From: Capsaspora owczarzaki ATCC 30864
Lineage: Eukaryota; Opisthokonta; Filasterea
Length of the DNA stretch: 15,996 bases
NCBI RefSeq assembly: GCF_000151315.2
Contig: NW_011887301.1
Coordinates: forward strand, 979,338 to 995,333
Reading direction: 5' to 3'
In this document: positions 1 to 8,421 of the stretch, one piece after another
Numbering within the stretch: the first letter of the stretch is position 1
Layout of the letters: every line of letters starts with the position of its first letter
Notes under the pieces: model-generated
What the model was told of the DNA's origin: nothing
Database searches by the model: none
Seen by the model: only the letters and a program-made list of their open reading frames with translations
Made by a program: the position numbers and the translations under genes

Positions 1-47
1 ACCTTGTCGGTGTTAACGACATGCTCTACCAAATGAGCTAGACGCCC
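1..47 (-). tRNA. tRNA-Val (anticodon AAC), 3' part cut by window edge
   Basis: Read on the minus strand, the first 47 bases give the 5' portion of a cloverleaf. There is a 7-nt acceptor strand (GGGCGTC), then TA at positions 8-9, and a D arm closed by GCTC/GAGC with the GG pair in the loop. The anticodon arm has a perfect 5-bp stem (TGTCG/CGACA) around a 7-nt loop TTAACAC. Loop positions 34-36 are AAC, which reads the valine codon GUU (GUC as well if A34 is edited to inosine). The variable region starts AGGT; the T arm and acceptor 3' strand lie outside the window. No intron is visible. Transcription would run leftwards out of the window, away from ARMC6. Position 15 appears to be T rather than the usual purine, a small oddity. 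Confidence 0.85.
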
Positions 48-299
48 TACTAGATGAATGTACTCGTGGGCCAAACGGTAGATGAGAGCAGAGTGAACTT
101 GGTTGTTGCAGAAATGCTGAACAACAGAAACCTCAGCACAGAACAGCCCTGGGGAACAACAGACACGACAATCAAGCCAAGCCAAAACTATACCTGCCCA
201 CAACTCTTCCCCGATCTCGATCTACGTCCGTTCAACACACAGGGGTTTTTTTTCTTTGAAGAAAAAGTACACGTTTCTGTATTCCTGAAAACCACGCTA

Positions 300-2075
300 C
301 TATAGGGTATTTCGCACAATATCACTCAGGCTCGTCACGGTTGAAAGCCCAGAGTCGCCAAAGGGAGAGGACATTGGGCCGGAAGGGGCCGAAAACTCGT
401 CATTCGCCAAGCCGCCCTTGACGCCCTTGAACGGCTCCTTGAAGTCCACGTCGCAGCCGAGGTCACGCAACGCGGCCTTTGCGGCATCATCACATTCCAA
501 GGAAACGAGGCGCGCCTGGCGCAGGAGCTCTTCGGCTCCGTTGTCAAGGAACGGCTTGCGCAGCTCTGGTGATCGCGAGACGAGGTTTCGAATGGCTTGA
601 GCGACGCTTCGCTGCACTCGGGCTGCCTTCGGGTGGAGCGTGATGGCTGTGAGGAGTGCGGAGATGCCCGGAAAGGCGGTAGCGGAGTCATCGTGGTTTG
701 CGCTTCCGTTCGCTTCCCGGGAGCGCAAATCACCGCCAATCCCTCGGCAGATACGCTCGGAGTTCTCGGGACTGCGAAGGGCTAACGCAGCAAGCGACGC
801 AGAAATGGCATCTTGGACGGCCGGCACCAACGGATGCCGGTTCATGCACTCAATCAACAGCGGAATGAACGTCGCGGATTTGCCCAGGGCTGCTTTGCAC
901 TTGTCGTTGCCAGCAAGCGCTTTGCCCAGCACGGCAATGCTGCGCGCCACTGACGTGTTGGCCTGTGCGTCTGCAGCGAGCGTGTCTTCGAGCAAGCCCG
1001 CCACATTCCCGTCCATGAGCTGCTCGCAAAACTCATTCTTGACGGCAAGGCGCGCGAGTGTGCCAGCAATCTCAGCTCGGAGTGCTTGCAACCGGGCATC
1101 CGACGCCGCCTGGTGCTTGGCGGCCGCAACGGCAACAGCCATCAGCGCCTCCAGCGCGCCAGCCTCGACGAGATCGCGGCAGTTGTCGTGCGCTCGGGAA
1201 ATGTCACCGCGTTCGTCATCGTCGCTGGACAAGCAGACAATGCCGCTGCAGACGGCCAGCAGGAAGAGTGCAATGTCAATGCCCAGCTCGGCATTGTCGG
1301 CAAACGCCACCAGCGCGTCGCGTCCCGCGCGCAAGGTGCCGACCAAACAGCCTGCAAGCTGGAACTCGAGCATGTACCGCACACGCAGCTCCTCGTTGTT
1401 CATGCAGCTGACGACCAGCGCGTTCATGGCGTCGCGGAGGGACGGCAGCAATGAGCTCAGCGCTGCATGCTGGCCGACCTCGGTGGACGACTGTAGCAGC
1501 AGCGTTCGACCATCCTCGACAAGCTTGACCAAGAGTTCGGCAGCGCGATAGTCGATCTGCTCTCGCCGCGTCGGCATGTATGCGAGCGCCCGAACGAGGG
1601 ACTGCAATGCCAACGCCCAGCACGCGAGTCCGTTCGGAGCGAGGTCGCGGACAGCCTGCAGCTTGGTGAGCACCTTGACGAGCGTCGGCGCCGTGCTGAC
1701 CGTGTACGACACGAGCATGCCCTGTTGGCTGTCCAGCAGGTCGTTTGCCGTTGCCAGCACCAGAGCGTCATGGAGCTGCTCGAGCGCCGGCTGCAGCTTG
1801 TCCAGATTCAGAGCGGCTCCGTTGCTGCTGCTGCCATTGCTGCTGTGGTAGTCGTACTCGGCCGCAGCGAGCACCGCCGCGAGAACTGACACTGCGCGTC
1901 CGATCGCGTGCTCCTGCGGGCTGGCTGTCAGCAGATTCGAGTGGTCCCGGATGCCCTGCGACACGAGCTGCGCCAATGCATCCGTCACTGCCTCCTCGCG
2001 GCTCATCTCAAACTCGTCCATGTTCTCGCGGACGAGCTCGTCAAACATTTCCTGCGACGCTTTCAGCACAGGCAT
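300..2075 (-). CDS. ARMC6: ARMC6-like armadillo repeat protein, single exon
   Basis: An uninterrupted 591-residue frame from ATG at 2075 to TAG at 300. The N-terminus (about residues 5-50) follows the human armadillo-repeat-containing protein 6 pattern: SQEMFDELVRENMDEF, an EEAV segment, then an SN..(T)AP-like stretch. The middle is Leu/Ala-rich helical sequence typical of ARM repeats, including the ARMC6-like block LARLAVKNEFCEQLMDG. The C-terminus has the family hallmark CDDAAKAALRDLGCDVDFKE (about 528-547). Human ARMC6 is about 90 residues shorter. The extra length here is partly a Ser/Asn-rich insert near residues 78-86 and a tail of about 35 residues after GGLA that I do not recognise. 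ARMC6 has no well-defined biochemical role; a scaffold role is inferred from the fold only. It is the only complete gene here without introns, and it is divergent from ECHS1. Confidence 0.93.
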   Translation of the reverse strand: MPVLKASQEMFDELVRENMDEFEMSREEAVTDALAQLVSQGIRDHSNLLTASPQEHAIGRAVSVLAAVLAAAEYDYHSSNGSSSNGAALNLDKLQPALEQLHDALVLATANDLLDSQQGMLVSYTVSTAPTLVKVLTKLQAVRDLAPNGLACWALALQSLVRALAYMPTRREQIDYRAAELLVKLVEDGRTLLLQSSTEVGQHAALSSLLPSLRDAMNALVVSCMNNEELRVRYMLEFQLAGCLVGTLRAGRDALVAFADNAELGIDIALFLLAVCSGIVCLSSDDDERGDISRAHDNCRDLVEAGALEALMAVAVAAAKHQAASDARLQALRAEIAGTLARLAVKNEFCEQLMDGNVAGLLEDTLAADAQANTSVARSIAVLGKALAGNDKCKAALGKSATFIPLLIECMNRHPLVPAVQDAISASLAALALRSPENSERICRGIGGDLRSREANGSANHDDSATAFPGISALLTAITLHPKAARVQRSVAQAIRNLVSRSPELRKPFLDNGAEELLRQARLVSLECDDAAKAALRDLGCDVDFKEPFKGVKGGLANDEFSAPSGPMSSPFGDSGLSTVTSLSDIVRNTL

Positions 2076-2280
2076 GATATCGACGTTCTCAAAATGTACA
2101 GTAGATATCCTGTTGTCCTGTTGAACGCTCTGTCAAAATGAAGAGTGAGTTGTGTTCTGCTAGCTCGACTTGGACTGCACATAATGTACATTGAGGTGCT
2201 GAGGACCGATTTCCAATGCAACCTCTATTTCATTTCAATCTCAGATCCTCAGTCTTATTCAAACATCATTTCTTAGCAGC
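2076..2280. promoter_or_regulatory. Short divergent promoter region, ARMC6 / ECHS1
   Basis: The 205 bp between the two start codons must hold the 5' UTRs and core promoters of both genes. No clear TATA box is visible. The heptamer ATGTACA occurs twice in the same orientation, at 2094-2100 and 2184-2190, about 90 bp apart and near opposite ends of the interval. Pyrimidine-rich sequence precedes the ECHS1 ATG. Any binding-site role is inference. Confidence 0.5.
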
Positions 2281-3459
2281 ATGTTTGCACTGAACGCTCT
2301 GCGCACTGCCATCCGCGTCCAGTCAGCCTTATCGCCTTCTGCCGCAGCCATCCGCGCACTCTCGACTGCCACTGCTGCCTCTGCTGGCTCGTCGGCTGCC
2401 GTCCCAGGTCTGAAAGCCCCTCTCAGTTCGAGTGATCCCGATCACTTCACTCTCTCACTCACTCTCTCACTCAACTTTGATCTCCTCCACACATCACACA
2501 TCACACACCTCACCTACTCCTTGCACCATTGCACAGACGTCTCCAAGCTGAGCTTCAACACGCTGCTCGTGTCCAAGCCGACCGCCAATGTCGGCCTGGT
2601 CACGCTCAACCGCCCAAAGGCACTCAACGCTCTCTGCGACGATCTCATGAGCGAGCTCAACACGGCCCTGGAGCACTTCCACGCCGATCCCACAGTGGGC
2701 GCCATCGTCATCACTGGCAGCGAGCGCGCATTCGCAGGTCGGTCTAGGCTGTGATTTTGCTTGGGGGAACGATGCTCACTTGCTCAGACATGTCGTGCAT
2801 TGTCTGAATCTCATTGTGATTCTCACCATCTTGATCTTGCATCATTTTTTTGATCTTGTTGTCTCTGTTCAGCCGGCGCTGACATCAAGGAAATGCAGCC
2901 GCTGACCTACTCCAAGTGCGTCAACACCAACTTCCTCGCTCACTGGACGCGCGTCGCAGAGTCGCGCAAGCCCATTCTCGCGGCCGTCAACGGCTTTGCG
3001 CTCGGCGGTGGCTGCGAGCTCGCCATGATGTGCGACATCATCTATGCCGGCGAGAAGGCACAGTTTGGCCAGCCCGAGATTCTGCTCGGCACCATTCCCG
3101 GCGCAGGCGGCACGCAACGCCTCACCCAGGCCGTGGGCAAGAGCAAGGCGATGGAGATTGTCCTCACTGGCGACAAGTACTCTGCCCAGGAGATGGAGCG
3201 CGCTGGCCTGGTTGCCCGCGTCTACCCCGTCGAAACGCTGGTCGAGGAGGTTGTCAAGAAGGCCAGCAAGATTGCCTCGCTCTCCAAGCCCGTTGTCCAG
3301 CTCTGCAAGGAGGCTGTCAACGCCTCGTACGAAATGACCCTCAAGGAGGGCACTCACTTTGAGCGTCGTCTCTTCCACTCGACTTTCGGCCTGAAGGACC
3401 GTGCCGAGGGCATGACTGCGTTTGTCGAGAAGCGTGGCGCCAAGTTTACTGACGAGTGA
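2281..3459 (+). CDS. ECHS1: Enoyl-CoA hydratase, short chain, mitochondrial; 3 exons
   Basis: Best model: exons 2281-2407, 2537-2737 and 2873-3459, giving 304 residues. The enzyme hydrates trans-2-enoyl-CoA to 3-hydroxyacyl-CoA in mitochondrial fatty-acid and branched-chain amino-acid oxidation. The N-terminal ~40 residues lack acids and carry spaced Arg among Ala/Ser, a good matrix-targeting peptide. The crotonase core follows: [20 protein letters not shown], then [11 protein letters not shown] (first oxyanion-hole region, built across intron 2), then [20 protein letters not shown] and [20 protein letters not shown]. The two catalytic glutamates fall at about 158 (GGCE) and 178 (QPE). The C-terminus [13 protein letters not shown] matches the family. 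Intron 1 has a (CT/CA)-rich body; its donor could be 2408 or 2432, and both keep frame. Intron 1 is a multiple of three and stop-free, so retained-intron reading is possible on paper. Very secure identification. Confidence 0.96.
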
Positions 3460-3702
3460 TGGCACCCAGAGTGGAGTCGCGCTGTTGTTTTTGGCCGGGA
3501 GCAGCAGTCGGATGATTTTGACATTCTGCTGCTTTCCGGCGGAGTGTCTCTCTTTTCCGCAACATCCCTTTTTGCACTTTCATTTCTTGATTAGAAAAGC
3601 CTTGTACTCTTATTGTGCTTCCAAAGTGGATCTGAGTTTGTGTGTCTGAGTCAGTCAGTTCACCTTTTTGCTCTTGTTTTGCTCAATGTGCTAGCGGTGA
3701 CG

Positions 3703-4196
3703 ATGGCGGATGCACCCCTGCCGACGTTTAAGCCTGCTCTGATAGAAAAGATCTTTGAGCAATCGTGGGGCGGTCGCAAGCTGCGCAGTGAGTTAGTGTG
3801 GATTTTTGGCGGGAAAAACAACCCGGCCATACATTGAAAAACACAACGTCCGTCCATCCCTCTGTGCGTCCATCCACTCTCACTCTGATCATTGATCTGT
3901 TTGACACATAGCTGCCTCGGACAGCACACGACTGACGGCCGAGTTCATGCGCGTCTTTGTCATTGGTACAGCCTGCTTCTCTTGCAATGGAGTTTGCGTG
4001 TGTTTGTGTGAATGACCTTTTTTTTTGCCGTTTCCTCACTGTTCGTGCTCGGCTGCGGCGCGATGATGTGAATGGCATTTGGTGCTTGGCAGAAGCCATG
4101 GGGAGAGCCGCAAGTGTCGCCAAGGCGGAGGGCAGCGACACCATCGAGCCGCATCATCTTGAAGCAGTTTTGCCAGAGCTCCTGCTCGACTTTTGA
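3703..4196 (+). CDS. CENPX: CENP-X / MHF2 histone-fold protein; 3 small exons
   Basis: Exons 3703-3787, 3912-3965 and 4093-4196 join in frame to an 80-residue protein; human CENP-X is 81. Donors are gtgagt and gtacag, acceptors atag and gcag. The exon 1/2 join makes the Thr in LRTAASDS; the exon 2/3 join makes the Glu in VFVIEAMGRAA. Features shared with human CENP-X: a start helix (FKPALIEKIFEQ), the helix AEFMRVFVIEA, Ala-rich sequence, and the C-terminus LEAVLPELLLDF, nearly identical to the human end. In known systems CENP-X pairs with CENP-S (MHF1). The pair forms a DNA-binding tetramer that works with FANCM at stalled forks and interstrand crosslinks, and with CENP-T/W at the inner kinetochore. 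No partner gene is in this window. ECHS1 ends 243 bp upstream on the same strand; nothing else is visible in that gap. Confidence 0.9.
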
Positions 4197-4402
4197 CTCG
4201 CACAGGATTCATATGGCGATGATGATCAAACCTAGCACTCTGGAGAGCAGTTGCAGTGTATGTTCCTTTGCTCAGAAGCCAAGCATTCAAGATCAAGTTC
4301 AAAGTGAATCAAAGATTGTTTGAATGAATTGAATTTGCACCTCTGCAGTTATCATGTAACCTACAGAGTGAGCAGCTGTTGTACACCACATGAACAAAGC
4401 AA

Positions 4403-5280
4403 CTATATGTCATCGTCATCGTCAAGCGATGTCGAGTCTGTTCGTTGAAGCTCGGACAGCCCGGATTGAAGCTGCAGCAGCGCCAAACGATTGACTTCGT
4501 CCACCAGCTCGTTCACAACCCGCGCCTGCTGTGCAGCAGTGACGTGCTGCTGCACTTTTGCTTCGGACAAGAGTGCAAGCGTTCGCTGCTTCCAGTCGTT
4601 CAACGGCACTGCTTCGACAAGCTGTTGCTGCTGCGGAACTCCACTTAATTGCGTCGCAGAGATTGAAGCTGAAGCTGAAATAGTTGACACTTGGCTATTT
4701 GACGATGGCAGGATGCCAAGTGTCTCAGAAGCGCTGCCTCGCTGCGGCGTCGGGATTGGCTCCAAAGCACCAGCAGCAACTGGAGCGGACTGATGATGAG
4801 TGCTGCCACTCGCCGCCATTCGGAATGCTTGGGCCAGCTTGGCAAGTGGACTTGTACCAACTTGTTGGCTTTCATCCGCAACCAGTTTTTGCAGGATACG
4901 AGCGCGGTCTTGAAATTGGAGCAACAGACAGACGCCAAACGCCAATCGCTGCTGCAACGCGAGCACTCCCGCTCGGACGTTCGCCTCACCGCGGATGGCT
5001 CGTGATGCTGTCTCTGCGTCGACCAAGCCAGGCTGACAAAAGCACATGCACACACAGATCAGTTCAACGTGAAACAGTGCGCTTTTTCCCGCCAGCTTTT
5101 CCGATTCTCGCGGTTTTTTTTTTTTTTTTTTTTTTCGTTTCGCATGTCGCTCTTTGCTCCATCTCTCATTCATACCGCGTTTCGATGCCTTGCGTTGATA
5201 CTTGCGAGAGTGTCGAGGCGCCGTCGCTGTGCGAGCAGCGTCTTCTTGACAGCGACAGACTCGTCAAACAGAGACACCAT
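4403..5280 (-). CDS. Unrecognised helical/coiled-coil protein with acidic tail; 2 exons
   Basis: Model: exon 1 5280-5176 (35 codons from ATG at 5280, phase 0), intron 5175-5033 (143 bp, gtatga...tcag), exon 2 5032-4403, total 244 residues. I do not recognise the family. Residues 1-105 are strongly helical and charged (KKTLLAQRRRLDTL, then a long run with LALQQRLAFG and DRARILQKLVADES), compatible with a coiled coil. About 105-175 is Ser/Gln/Ala/Pro-rich and likely disordered, with a QQQQ stretch. About 176-235 is a second helical segment (ending LALLQLQSGLSELQR). The end is a short acidic tail DDDDDI. Exon 1 is chosen because it gives an ATG, a good donor and an in-frame join. Extending exon 2 upstream instead would read through a poly-lysine stretch encoded by the intronic A22 tract, which is implausible. 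A subunit of a small coiled-coil complex is possible, but no specific assignment is supported. It converges with CENPX (206-bp gap). Confidence 0.7.
5114..5135. repeat. T22 homopolymer inside the intron of the 4403-5280 gene
   Basis: Twenty-two consecutive T on the plus strand, so A22 in the minus-strand transcript. It sits within the single intron of the coiled-coil gene. It is not a polypyrimidine tract for that gene, since it is on the wrong strand. Length is liable to sequencing error. Confidence 0.95.
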
Positions 5281-5654
5281 GGCAGATTCGCATGCTATTG
5301 TATTGTGACAGGTGAGGGGAGTTTCTGAGAAATTTACACTTTGCTAACAATGGTACGTACCGAGTGCCATGGAAAGTCCGTCAACCCCAGAATCGTCCAT
5401 TGCAACCAAGCTGGAATGAATGTTTGAACTCCAAATTGTAACAAAATTTGAAGTGAGGCGTTTTCGGATTCGGAAAGAACATCGCGCTCTCTCTCAAAAA
5501 CAAGTCGTCTTTACATATCAGAATCACAACAAACAGAACGACACAATACAAGGAAACAAGCACCAAAGCAGAACGCCAGCTAACTTTCATCAAAAACAAA
5601 ACAAAAAGTAGATCAACATAACTTTTCTACACAAAAACTCTAGCGCGCAGGGCG
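5281..5654. other. Intergenic: upstream of coiled-coil gene, downstream of transporter gene
   Basis: About 370 bp between the start of the 4403-5280 gene and the stop of the 5655-6914 gene, both minus strand. It should hold the promoter and 5' UTR of the first and the 3' UTR of the second. A 10-bp perfect palindrome GGTACGTACC lies at 5352-5361, about 70 bp before the coiled-coil start codon. The right half is A-rich. No gene is visible. Confidence 0.5.
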
Positions 5655-6914
5655 TCATACCCGGTTGAGGCAGTCAACAGTGATAATTTTGCTCAATCCA
5701 AGACCGAGCACATAGGCCGCCACTGCGGTGAGCGCCACGCTAACAAGCGCCAGGCAGCACCGGCGCCACCACGGTTCGTGCGTATATCTGGCCTTGATGG
5801 CACCTAGAATGCCAACTGCTATTGCTGTGGCAATCACCGTTATCAAGAAACTGCCGTTGAAGCCGCTCCACGAGATTTGGCTGAAGACCAGGAAGGAAAT
5901 GAGTGGGACGGATCCAAACAGAATGAAGGACAGCGCTGCAATCACACCTGGGAAGACAGCCCATCCAAACCAACAATCACGGCAAGACAGGAAGCAAAGT
6001 AGAAGAACAAACAAACAACACTGGTGAGCATGGGCACGCGACGACGTTGACCTTGCATCACTCAGCTGGTGCTTACCATTTCGGCAGGGGCTTTCCGCAA
6101 GAGATGGAGGTAGGAGCCCAAGCTCTTGGACCAGCATGTGGTCGACAAAAAACTCCTTGTACCGCGCCATAATTCCAATCACGCTGGTGGCGTCTTCATC
6201 GCTAAATCCATTCTCCACATAAATCTCGACCATTTCTTGCAGTTCGCCTTCTGGGTGGTTTTCAAGTTCCCTACATGTTTTTTTCCCACAAGTCGCAAAG
6301 CACACGTATTCACGGCATTGTGAGCACTTGAGATGATCTGGATGGCGACACGGATAGCTCCATCGCCAAGAGTTTAGTGCTTTGAATGGATGTTACCATT
6401 CTTCACGCAATCGCTCGCGCTTGATATACTGCAGTTCGGCATCCTCGCTCAGATAGATGCCAAATCCCATCGAGATGCCGCTTGCCAGCTGGACTGCGAC
6501 GCCCATGACGAGGACGACGCCCCAGCCATACCCCGCGCCGACGACCACGCAGATGAGTGCGAACGAGATCGCCACGCCGTCCAAGCCAGCGCCAATCACG
6601 CTCTTGATGTGTCGATTCGTGCTCCTGCAAAAGAAAGCCAACCAGCAAGTGAGTCAGAGAAGAGCAAAAGTCAGCTCTCACTGGGTACTTGAGCAGCGCA
6701 TGGAAGCAGTGTGAAAGCGGGTTCAATGCCAATGCACAGCCACTCAATCCACACCAAAACCCCAGCACAACACCACGAAGCAGGAGAGCAATGAACAGCA
6801 GAGAAAAACACACTCGTTGTTGCGCTCCGAGATGCCAGAGTGGGAGATGCGGGAAAGCTCGACATCGCGGGTGGCAAACGCGGCACGAGCGCCGTTCAAA
6901 TCGCGATGTGGCAT
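5655..6914 (-). CDS. VIT/CCC1-family divalent metal (iron/manganese) transporter; 4 exons
   Basis: Exons (minus) 6914-6814, 6624-6397, 6270-6077 and 5947-5655; introns 189, 126 and 129 bp; 271 residues. Joins are diagnostic: GA|G makes Glu34 and TG|G makes Trp110 in the conserved REEW. TM1 is about 43-66 and contains the family GLDGV (Asp49). TM2 is about 68-90 with SMGFGIYLSEDAE, the usual SMG..YLS motif. Next comes the cytosolic metal-binding region, about 94-163, rich in Glu (KRERLREEWELENHPEGEL, EMVEIYVENGFSDEDA) and ending FFVDHMLVQELGLLPP. TM3 to TM5 lie at about 176-196, 203-226 and 233-258. Known members load Fe2+ or Mn2+ into vacuoles by proton exchange, so an acidic-compartment membrane is the likely site. 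The substrate cannot be read from sequence. The first exon is short, with no clear targeting signal, and an additional upstream non-coding exon is possible. Confidence 0.9.
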
Positions 6915-7424
6915 TGGAACAAAACAAAAAGAATGGTGCCGAATGCTCAAACTAAAAGAAGGAATGGAGCAACAAAAGAGCTTGGGTGGACGACAAGCGA
7001 TGGATGGGATTGGAAAGCGAAGAGCAAAGAGCAAAAAGTTCTGCGACAAGCTGGTCCGATCTCTGTGTGACAAACAAAATCCATCAATCTACGCGTTGCA
7101 TGTTGTTCTACATGAGCATTTGTGTAGTTGTGTTTTGCATACCAGATCGTGGGATGGATCGCGCAAAAGGGATTTGGATTGGCTTCGAGATGTATTCGTC
7201 ACGAGAGCCTCACACAAAACATTCACAAGCACACACACACACACACGCACACACACACACACAAAACACAAGCACAATGGCACCAGCATGAACAAACACA
7301 TGCTGCAGCATGTTAACGGAAGGGGGCAAAGGAGCAGAGAAAGGCGAGCAGAATGAAAGAGAAAGGCGAGCAGAATGAAGCAAACGCGACCTTGTCGCAT
7401 TCTCATTGCGCACTTTCAATGTGC
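6915..7424. other. Intergenic between transporter and acidic-protein genes
   Basis: About 510 bp, purine- and A-rich on the plus strand. It holds the transporter promoter at the left and the 3' UTR of the acidic-protein gene at the right, plus a CA microsatellite. Apparent frames here are low-complexity and lack splice or start context; I see no gene. Confidence 0.5.
7229..7263. repeat. (CA)n microsatellite
   Basis: A dinucleotide CA run of about 35 bp interrupted by a single CG-containing step (acacgcac), followed by more A/C-rich sequence. It lies between two minus-strand genes. Confidence 0.95.
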
Positions 7425-7807
7425 TCAATCGGACTTGGGAGCAACAGCCTCAACGTCCTTGGCAGACTCGGCCTTGCCGGCATCGTCCTTGGCGGCCTCG
7501 TTGGCGTTGTCGACCTTGGCGTCGTCGATCGCCTTGGCTTCTTCAGCCTTGGCGGCCTTGTCCTCCGCCTCGGTCGTCTTGGCGCCGTCGGCCTTGTCGG
7601 CAGACTCTTCCAGACGCACAACCTTGGTGGCGGGCGAGGCCGGAGCCTCAGTCACAGCGTCGTTGGTCGCTGCTGTTTCGACAATCTTGTCGCTCTCGAT
7701 CGTCTCGTCCTGCGAGCGCTTCTCGGTCACGCGCTCCTTGACCTCGGTGGGCTCGACGGGGGCGACGGCAACGTCAGTGGCAATCTGTTCCTGGTTCTCG
7801 ACGGGCA
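7425..7807 (-). CDS. 3' coding exon of an acidic Ala/Lys/Glu-rich disordered protein; 5' exon(s) not resolved
   Basis: An open frame from a good acceptor (polypyrimidine then ctcag, ending at 7808) to TGA at 7427-7425, 126 residues starting PVENQEQ. The exon opens with TG, so the upstream exon should end in phase 1. Composition is dominated by Ala, Glu, Asp and Lys, with blocks such as KAAKAEEAKAIDDAKVDNAN and no hydrophobic core, so the protein is likely disordered and highly charged. Strict third-position C/G in most codons argues that it is truly coding. HMGN- or prothymosin-like tails share this composition, but no defining motif is present, so I give no name. An ATG at 7844 would avoid splicing but reads through the polypyrimidine tract. 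No convincing first exon was found between 7808 and 8641. Confidence 0.6.
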
Positions 7808-8235
7808 CTGAGCAGAGCGCAGATGGGGGAACGAACAGAAACACGGTGAGCTCATCGTTTTTTTTTTTTTGGTTTGTTTGTTTCGTTCATCTTGTTTGCA
7901 TGCAAGTTGAAAGTTTGAAACAACAGAACAGCGTCCGACCTCGCTCGTTCGCCTTGCAACCAATGTCAACACATGCGTAATGATCGGGATATTGAAGTTT
8001 TGGAGGAAGGGAGGGTGGCAGGGCGATGCGGGAGGAGAAGGAGGAAGGCGGCGAAAACCCAAAAATGGGTGCACGCCGAACAAAAAAACAAGCAAAAGAG
8101 CACATCGCGTTTGTCTCTGCGCCGAGATGCGATGGTGCTGATGCGACCAGCGTATGGCAGTGTCAACCAAGTTGAACGCGTGCACGATCTCGTGCTTGCA
8201 GTGTGCATGGCATACATGGGGCCGCTCGACTTTGG

Positions 8236-8257
8236 AAAAAAAAAAAAAAAAAAAAAA
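8236..8257. repeat. A22 homopolymer
   Basis: Twenty-two consecutive A on the plus strand in noncoding sequence upstream of the acidic-protein exon. It is the same length as the T22 tract at 5114-5135; flanks differ, so they are not copies of one element. Confidence 0.95.
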
Positions 8258-8384
8258 GGTGGAGGGAAGGTTCTAGATTCACAAACTCACTGGTTGTTTT
8301 GTTTGAGTGTGGCTTGAATTTGCTTTGGCAAAATGGCAAAATGGAAGAGTGAATCCAAATCCAAAACGGGAATTCAATCCAAAT

Positions 8385-8421
8385 CAAGATCGAAAATCAA
8401 GATCGAAAATCAAGATCGAAA
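8385..8421. repeat. 13-bp tandem repeat, about 3 copies
   Basis: The unit caagatcgaaaat starts at 8385, 8398 and 8411; the third copy is incomplete. It is preceded by related A-rich words (aatccaaat at 8352 and 8376). It lies in the gap between the acidic-protein and ATP5PD genes. Confidence 0.9.

Noticed and set aside
54-305. 83-residue plus-strand frame next to the tRNA
   Set aside because: No family resemblance, includes a homopolymer-encoded Phe run, and overlaps the ARMC6 stop region; it looks like chance open frame.
640-1551. Long plus-strand frame of about 300 codons inside ARMC6
   Set aside because: It is the antisense shadow of a GC-rich coding exon; Ser/Ala/Arg composition and no domain, while the minus strand clearly encodes ARMC6.
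2869-3465. 198-residue minus-strand frame opposite ECHS1 exon 3
   Set aside because: Antisense shadow of a well-conserved enoyl-CoA hydratase exon.
4684-5328. 214-residue plus-strand frame
   Set aside because: Runs through the T22 tract and lies antisense to the coiled-coil gene, with a poly-Phe stretch; not a credible protein.
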